This document shows positions 4,929-7,416 of a stretch of 7,416 bases of DNA, piece by piece (the first letter of the stretch is position 1; each line of letters opens with the position of its first letter). Both the position numbers and the translations under genes were made by a program. A model generated the notes under the pieces. The model did no database searches. It was not told the DNA's origin and was given only the letters and a program-made list of their open reading frames with translations. The DNA is from Dehalococcoidia bacterium (GTDB lineage: Bacteria; Chloroflexota; Dehalococcoidia; Dehalococcoidales; UBA1222), in assembly GCA_009779655.1 (NCBI GenBank), contig WRDV01000046.1, positions 1 to 7,416 on the forward strand, given 5' to 3'.

Positions 4929-5115
4929 GACTTTTTATTATCGGCCGCAATTCAGGCTCATGGTTGCATGCGACTCATCCGGGTGTAATGCCTGGTGCGA
5001 TGCAGAAGATAATTTTGCCATGGAGTGTGAAAAGGTGCTGCGCAATATGGGGTGGAAGCTGGAAGGCGAAGTACTTTGCCCTGCTTGCGCGCGTAAAAGG
5101 GCAGAGGATATCTAA
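4921..5115 (+). CDS. Small cysteine-rich, probably zinc-binding protein
   Basis: 64 aa starting at ATG 4921, with GGGAGAG about 7 nt upstream inside the previous gene. Cysteines at 17, 22 and 26 (ACDSSGCNAWC) and a C-terminal CPAC at 53-56 suggest a zinc ribbon; the segment between (ECEKVLRNMGWKLEGEVLC) is helix then strand. Tiny phage proteins of this kind, with two Cys pairs around a GW-type strand, are common in prophage early regions and are uncharacterised. It overlaps the previous gene by 8 nt and its stop directly abuts the HNH gene, suggesting coupled expression. Confidence 0.7.
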   Translation: MDKTFYYRPQFRLMVACDSSGCNAWCDAEDNFAMECEKVLRNMGWKLEGEVLCPACARKRAEDI

Positions 5116-5856
5116 ATGCCTAAGCGCGGCTACCTATCCAAAAATGCGTACTTTTGGCAAAAAGAATATCTTTGCCAGCGCGACGGCCGCAAATGTGCCA
5201 TTTGTGGACGCACGGAGCCATCCACAAAGCTGGATGTGGAGCATTTAGACACAAACACCTTCAACCACAATCCGGGCAATTTACGCCTGTTATGCCGTGT
5301 TTGCAATCTTGCAGTGCGTAAACAGTCCATAGCGTCCAAAGCTAAACTGTGCCTAAAAGATAGTCGGCAAATAGTATGTATGAGAGATAAAGATGGTGCA
5401 GTCGTGCGTAAAAAAGATATTTATGGTGATGCTGTGGTTGCATACAAAAGAGCTATCGCTAGCGGAGATATAAAAGCAGACTCAACGGTAACGCTTAGCA
5501 TCTTAATGCGCGATGCTTTGGAAGAATGGCTGCGCGCATGGTTGAGTCAGCACGGATTTATCACATACCACGATGCCAAATATGCCGGGGCGAATGAGAT
5601 GCACGGTAGTCCGGTATGCGCAGAGAGCTGGCTTAAAACATGGAGCAATAAAGCCAGCGCGCAGAGCTGGATTGAAATCGTAAAAGATAACGGCCAGTCG
5701 ATAATCCTTTTGCGCGAAACGGTAAAGCCGGTCGGAGTCCCGGCAGCTGCTCTCCCGCCGCCGCGGTTGCGCGACAAGCACGGCCGATACATAGCGCAAT
5801 ACAAAACAAATCAAACAAAATCTAACCCGAAAGAGGACAAATCAGATGAAAGCTAA
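5116..5856 (+). CDS. HNH endonuclease with C-terminal HTH-like region
   Basis: 246 aa. The N-terminal HNH domain (about 14-66) has zinc pairs CAIC (27-30) and CRVC (60-63), the metal/catalytic motif DVEHLD with H43, then NPGNLRLLC with N55; the last position of the motif is N64. HNH nucleases make single- or double-strand breaks; phages use them in packaging, homing or recombination. Beyond residue 115 there is no nuclease motif; 128-205 is predicted helical, with SPVCAESWLKTWSNKAS (164-180) like an HTH, then a short strand pair (IEIVKDN, SIILLRE). This looks like a DNA-binding winged-helix extension, as seen in other phage HNH proteins from memory. The tail (218-246) is basic and disordered. 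Start: ATG 5116 with AGAGG 8 nt upstream, next to the previous stop. Confidence 0.87.
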   Translation: MPKRGYLSKNAYFWQKEYLCQRDGRKCAICGRTEPSTKLDVEHLDTNTFNHNPGNLRLLCRVCNLAVRKQSIASKAKLCLKDSRQIVCMRDKDGAVVRKKDIYGDAVVAYKRAIASGDIKADSTVTLSILMRDALEEWLRAWLSQHGFITYHDAKYAGANEMHGSPVCAESWLKTWSNKASAQSWIEIVKDNGQSIILLRETVKPVGVPAAALPPPRLRDKHGRYIAQYKTNQTKSNPKEDKSDES

Positions 5857-6073
5857 ACCGGATACAAATCAGGAGCTGCACATCAAGCCTATGCTGCGCT
5901 CATGCCGCCGCATGATGTACGAAATAGCGCGCGGTGTGAACACGCCGGATAATCAAAGCATGCTCTATGCGGCAAAAGAAAGCGTCGCAGCGCTTAAGAA
6001 AATCTATGACGTTTTGAAAGAAATCGACAGGGACGAAACAGATAGCCTGCAGTCGTCTATGTCGCTCAATTAG
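5846..6073 (+). CDS. Unknown small helical protein
   Basis: 75 aa, ATG at 5846 with AAAGAGGAC 6-8 nt upstream, overlapping the end of the HNH gene by 11 nt. Residues 10-65 should form two helices (HIKPMLRSCRRMMYEIARGV and QSMLYAAKESVAALKKIYDV) separated by NTPDN, with charged ends; this looks like a small helical hairpin. No cysteine pair, membrane segment or named motif. The overlap says it is translated with the nuclease and could be an accessory partner, but this is only context. Confidence 0.62.
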   Translation: MKAKPDTNQELHIKPMLRSCRRMMYEIARGVNTPDNQSMLYAAKESVAALKKIYDVLKEIDRDETDSLQSSMSLN

Positions 6074-6114
6074 GTGCGGCCGTGGTAATGATAAATAACA
6101 AAGGGCAACTAATT

Positions 6115-6288
6115 ATGAATCCCTGTGTATACGATCGGCCGAAGGCGAAGCAGTTACCGCGCAAAACGTCAAAAGAGTGCTTATTTTGCTGGGGTAAAAA
6201 AGACGTGATGGAAATAGCTTGTGTTTCTCCGCTGCAGCGCGCTTATCAGTGCTGCAAGTGCAAGCAAGTGTGGTATGAGTGCAGATGA
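6115..6288 (+). CDS. Zinc-ribbon protein, unknown function
   Basis: 57 aa from ATG 6115, chosen because AAAGGG lies 9 nt upstream; ATG 6088 and GTG 6082 in the same frame have poorer sites. Two CxxC knuckles, CLFC (22-25) and CCKC (46-49), are separated by 20 residues, with a strand-rich middle and a WYEC end: the pattern of a zinc ribbon, often used in nucleic-acid or protein binding. The basic N-terminus (RPKAKQLPRKTSKE) would suit nucleic-acid contact. Partner unknown. Its TGA overlaps the ATG of the next zinc-ribbon gene (ATGA). Confidence 0.66.
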   Translation: MNPCVYDRPKAKQLPRKTSKECLFCWGKKDVMEIACVSPLQRAYQCCKCKQVWYECR

Positions 6289-6491
6289 ACGCTAGCTACA
6301 AATATCACGGCTCTATGGGAATTGTGCGCGTAAGAAGGCAAAACGCCAAGGTAAAGCCGGTTAAGCCGCTGTATTGTACGAACTGCAAAACTTACAGTAT
6401 AGTCCCTTACTCGTTCCTCGGTTTCGACAGGTACAGGCAGCCCGTGAAAGAAAATAAATGCGCGCAGTGCGGAAAGGTAACAAAGGGGTAA
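6285..6491 (+). CDS. Second zinc-ribbon protein, unknown function
   Basis: 68 aa. The ATG at 6285 is chosen because it overlaps the previous stop as ATGA; there is little ribosome binding site, so translation probably depends on coupling. CTNC (31-34) and CAQC (59-62) form a zinc ribbon around YSIVPYSFLGFDRYRQP. The N-terminus is basic (VRVRRQNAKVKPVKP). Like its neighbour it probably contacts nucleic acid or a larger partner; the sequences of the two are not closely alike, so this is not an obvious recent duplication. Followed 2 nt later by the next start. Confidence 0.66.
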   Translation: MNASYKYHGSMGIVRVRRQNAKVKPVKPLYCTNCKTYSIVPYSFLGFDRYRQPVKENKCAQCGKVTKG

Positions 6492-6493
6492 CC

Positions 6494-6754
6494 GTGAAGA
6501 ACAAACTCAGTGATCTGAACAATCATTTATTCCTGGCGCTGGAGCGCTTAAACGACGACGATTTAACTCAGGATGAATTACTTAAAGAGTCAGAGCGCGC
6601 CAGGGTGATAGCCGGGATTGCCGCGCAGGTGATCAGCAATGCAAACCTTAATCTTCAGGCCGCTAAGCTCATCATAGAGAACGGAAACGCCGTAGCCGGA
6701 GAGAGCGCCGAAAATATAATGCTGCAGCTCATGGGGAGCGGCGAAAATGCCTAA
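6494..6754 (+). CDS. Prophage small helical protein (MKNKLSDLNNHLF family)
   Basis: 86 aa from a GTG at 6494, with AAAGGGG about 5 nt upstream; an upstream alternative in frame (6458) would overlap the previous gene and lacks a site. The start MKNKLSDLNNHLFLALERLN followed by acidic and long alanine-rich helices (ESERARVIAGIAAQVISNAN) matches a family of short prophage proteins I know from many bacterial prophages, function unknown. It is all helical, with no metal motif. It overlaps the following HNH gene by 8 nt; in other prophages this family is also found next to early or replication genes (from memory), which suits this place. Confidence 0.77.
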   Translation: MKNKLSDLNNHLFLALERLNDDDLTQDELLKESERARVIAGIAAQVISNANLNLQAAKLIIENGNAVAGESAENIMLQLMGSGENA

Positions 6755-7394
6755 AGGTAAAGCTCTTATCTTTACCGATGAGCAGAAGGCTTTTATGGCG
6801 CAGCATCGCGTCCTGACAACGCCTGCTCTGTCTGCCTTATTCGCGGATAAATTCGGCGTGACTATCATCCCGGCATCATTACGCCATTACAGATTAAGGC
6901 ATGGACTTCAAAGCAGTAGTAACGGCCGTTTCAAAAAGGGACATGTACCATATACCAAAGGCAAAAAGTGGGATGAGTTTATGTCTCGGGAAGGTCAGGC
7001 GCAGTCGCGCGCTACGCAGTTCAAAAAGGGACATGTGGCTAATATTGGCAGAAGGTATAACGGCGCCCCTATATACGCAGTGGGTACCGAAAGAGCGCGT
7101 GCAGATTTTACGTTCGTGAAGGTTGCCGAACCGAATGTATGGCGCGAAAAACGCCGGGTAGTTTGGGAAGCAGCTCGCGGCCCCGTGCCAGTCGGGCGAG
7201 TCATTATATCCCTAGACGGCAATGTCCACAATTGTGATTTATCCAACTTAATGCTGGCTACCAAAGCTCAAAACATTATTATCAACCACAGAATAGGCCG
7301 CGGTACCAACCCGGAAGCGACAATTGCGTCGGTGCATCTGGCCGGCCTGCTTGCCGGGATAAGCAAGGCCGAAAAGGCAAAGCGCCGTGAGTAG
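6747..7394 (+). CDS. HNH_3-like phage nuclease-family protein, His-depleted
   Basis: 215 aa, ATG at 6747; GGGGAGCG lies about 7 nt upstream. Layout: N-terminal HTH-like helices (FTDEQKAFMAQHRVLTTPAL, 9-28, and LRHYRLRHGL), two FKKGH elements (62-66, 92-96) with a VPYTKGKKW linker, a strand-rich VGTERARADFTFVKVAEPN segment (112-130), then the HNH-like core WREKRRVVWEAARGPVP (132-148), DGNVHNCDLSNL (157-168) and a terminal helix. This order is characteristic of phage HNH proteins with NUMOD-type KGH motifs. From memory, relatives carry KHR, GPIPKGH and related His; here these are R136, A143/R144 and R151, while D157, N159, N162 and N167 remain. Catalysis may be lost or changed. Otherwise intact, so not decayed. 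Last complete gene of the operon in view. Confidence 0.82.
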   Translation: MPKGKALIFTDEQKAFMAQHRVLTTPALSALFADKFGVTIIPASLRHYRLRHGLQSSSNGRFKKGHVPYTKGKKWDEFMSREGQAQSRATQFKKGHVANIGRRYNGAPIYAVGTERARADFTFVKVAEPNVWREKRRVVWEAARGPVPVGRVIISLDGNVHNCDLSNLMLATKAQNIIINHRIGRGTNPEATIASVHLAGLLAGISKAEKAKRRE

Positions 7395-7416
7395 GCGTTA
7401 TTTTACCGCTCAAAAA
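7387..7416 (+). CDS. Possible start of the next gene (partial)
   Basis: GTG at 7387 opens a frame, MSRRYFTAQK, running off the window; it overlaps the previous gene by 8 nt, as several pairs in this operon do, and AAAAGG lies 9 nt upstream. Ten codons are too few to identify it; position and the overlap pattern are the only support. Confidence 0.35.
   Translation, partial: MSRRYFTAQK

Noticed and set aside
4964..5248. Plus-strand 94-codon frame across the Cys-rich and HNH genes
   Set aside because: It overlaps two genes with good starts and recognisable motifs in other frames.
5503..5814. Three overlapping minus-strand frames opposite the HNH gene
   Set aside because: All lie within a well-supported HNH gene, have odd composition (Cys, Arg, Ser rich), and look like shadows of its codon pattern.
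6590..7264. Minus-strand frames opposite the helical protein and the second HNH gene
   Set aside because: They are antisense to recognised families and without start signals.

Overview
The window looks like the left edge of an integrated prophage or prophage-like element in a Gram-positive-type (Bacillota) genome. The organism call rests on strong AGGAGG-type ribosome binding sites, moderate GC, a tRNA scar without encoded CCA, and prophage protein families common in Bacillota. Negativicutes is a weak guess from the flavour of the small early proteins; nothing here fixes the genus.

Layout. (1) 1-885, minus strand: the N-terminal part of a secreted RCC1-repeat (beta-propeller type) protein, built from exact 150-bp tandem units and running off the left edge; this is host chromosome. 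(2) 886-1369: an intergenic stretch with the RCC1 promoter, a 24-bp near-perfect palindrome, and a deleted IS3-type insertion sequence of about 180 bp with inverted ends and an orfA stub. (3) 1370-1411: the 3' part of a tRNA-Lys(CUU) gene on the minus strand, lacking its 5' half. Its orientation fits the distal attachment site left when an element integrates into a tRNA 3' end; the element would lie to the right and continue past the window. (4) 1493-3381, minus strand: a lysogeny-type operon of repressor (122 aa, HTH only), an unknown basic protein, a 72-aa protein with an HEIAH metalloprotease motif, and a BRO-N/DinD-like protein. (5) 3382-3529: the divergent switch region, with a near-consensus rightward promoter, a weaker leftward one, and repeated TTTTGCAA motifs as candidate operators. 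(6) 3530-7416, plus strand: a tightly packed early operon of a Cro-like HTH protein, an unknown 132-aa protein, a one-TM protein, several very small proteins (three zinc-ribbon-like), an HNH nuclease with a possible C-terminal HTH region, a helical prophage protein, an HNH_3-like protein whose usual histidines appear replaced by arginine, and the first codons of a possible next gene.

How it works together (inference): the repressor and the Cro-like protein would compete at the TTTTGCAA sites. The repressor has no self-cleavage domain, so induction may depend on the HEIAH protein (compare ImmR/ImmA of ICEBs1) or the BRO-N protein, both encoded in its own operon. No integrase, replication initiator or structural gene is visible, so the element type (phage, satellite or ICE) cannot be settled from this window. 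I found no CRISPR array and no clear new defence system; the most interesting points are the minimal repressor/HEIAH switch, its repeated operator-like motif, and the His-depleted HNH protein.
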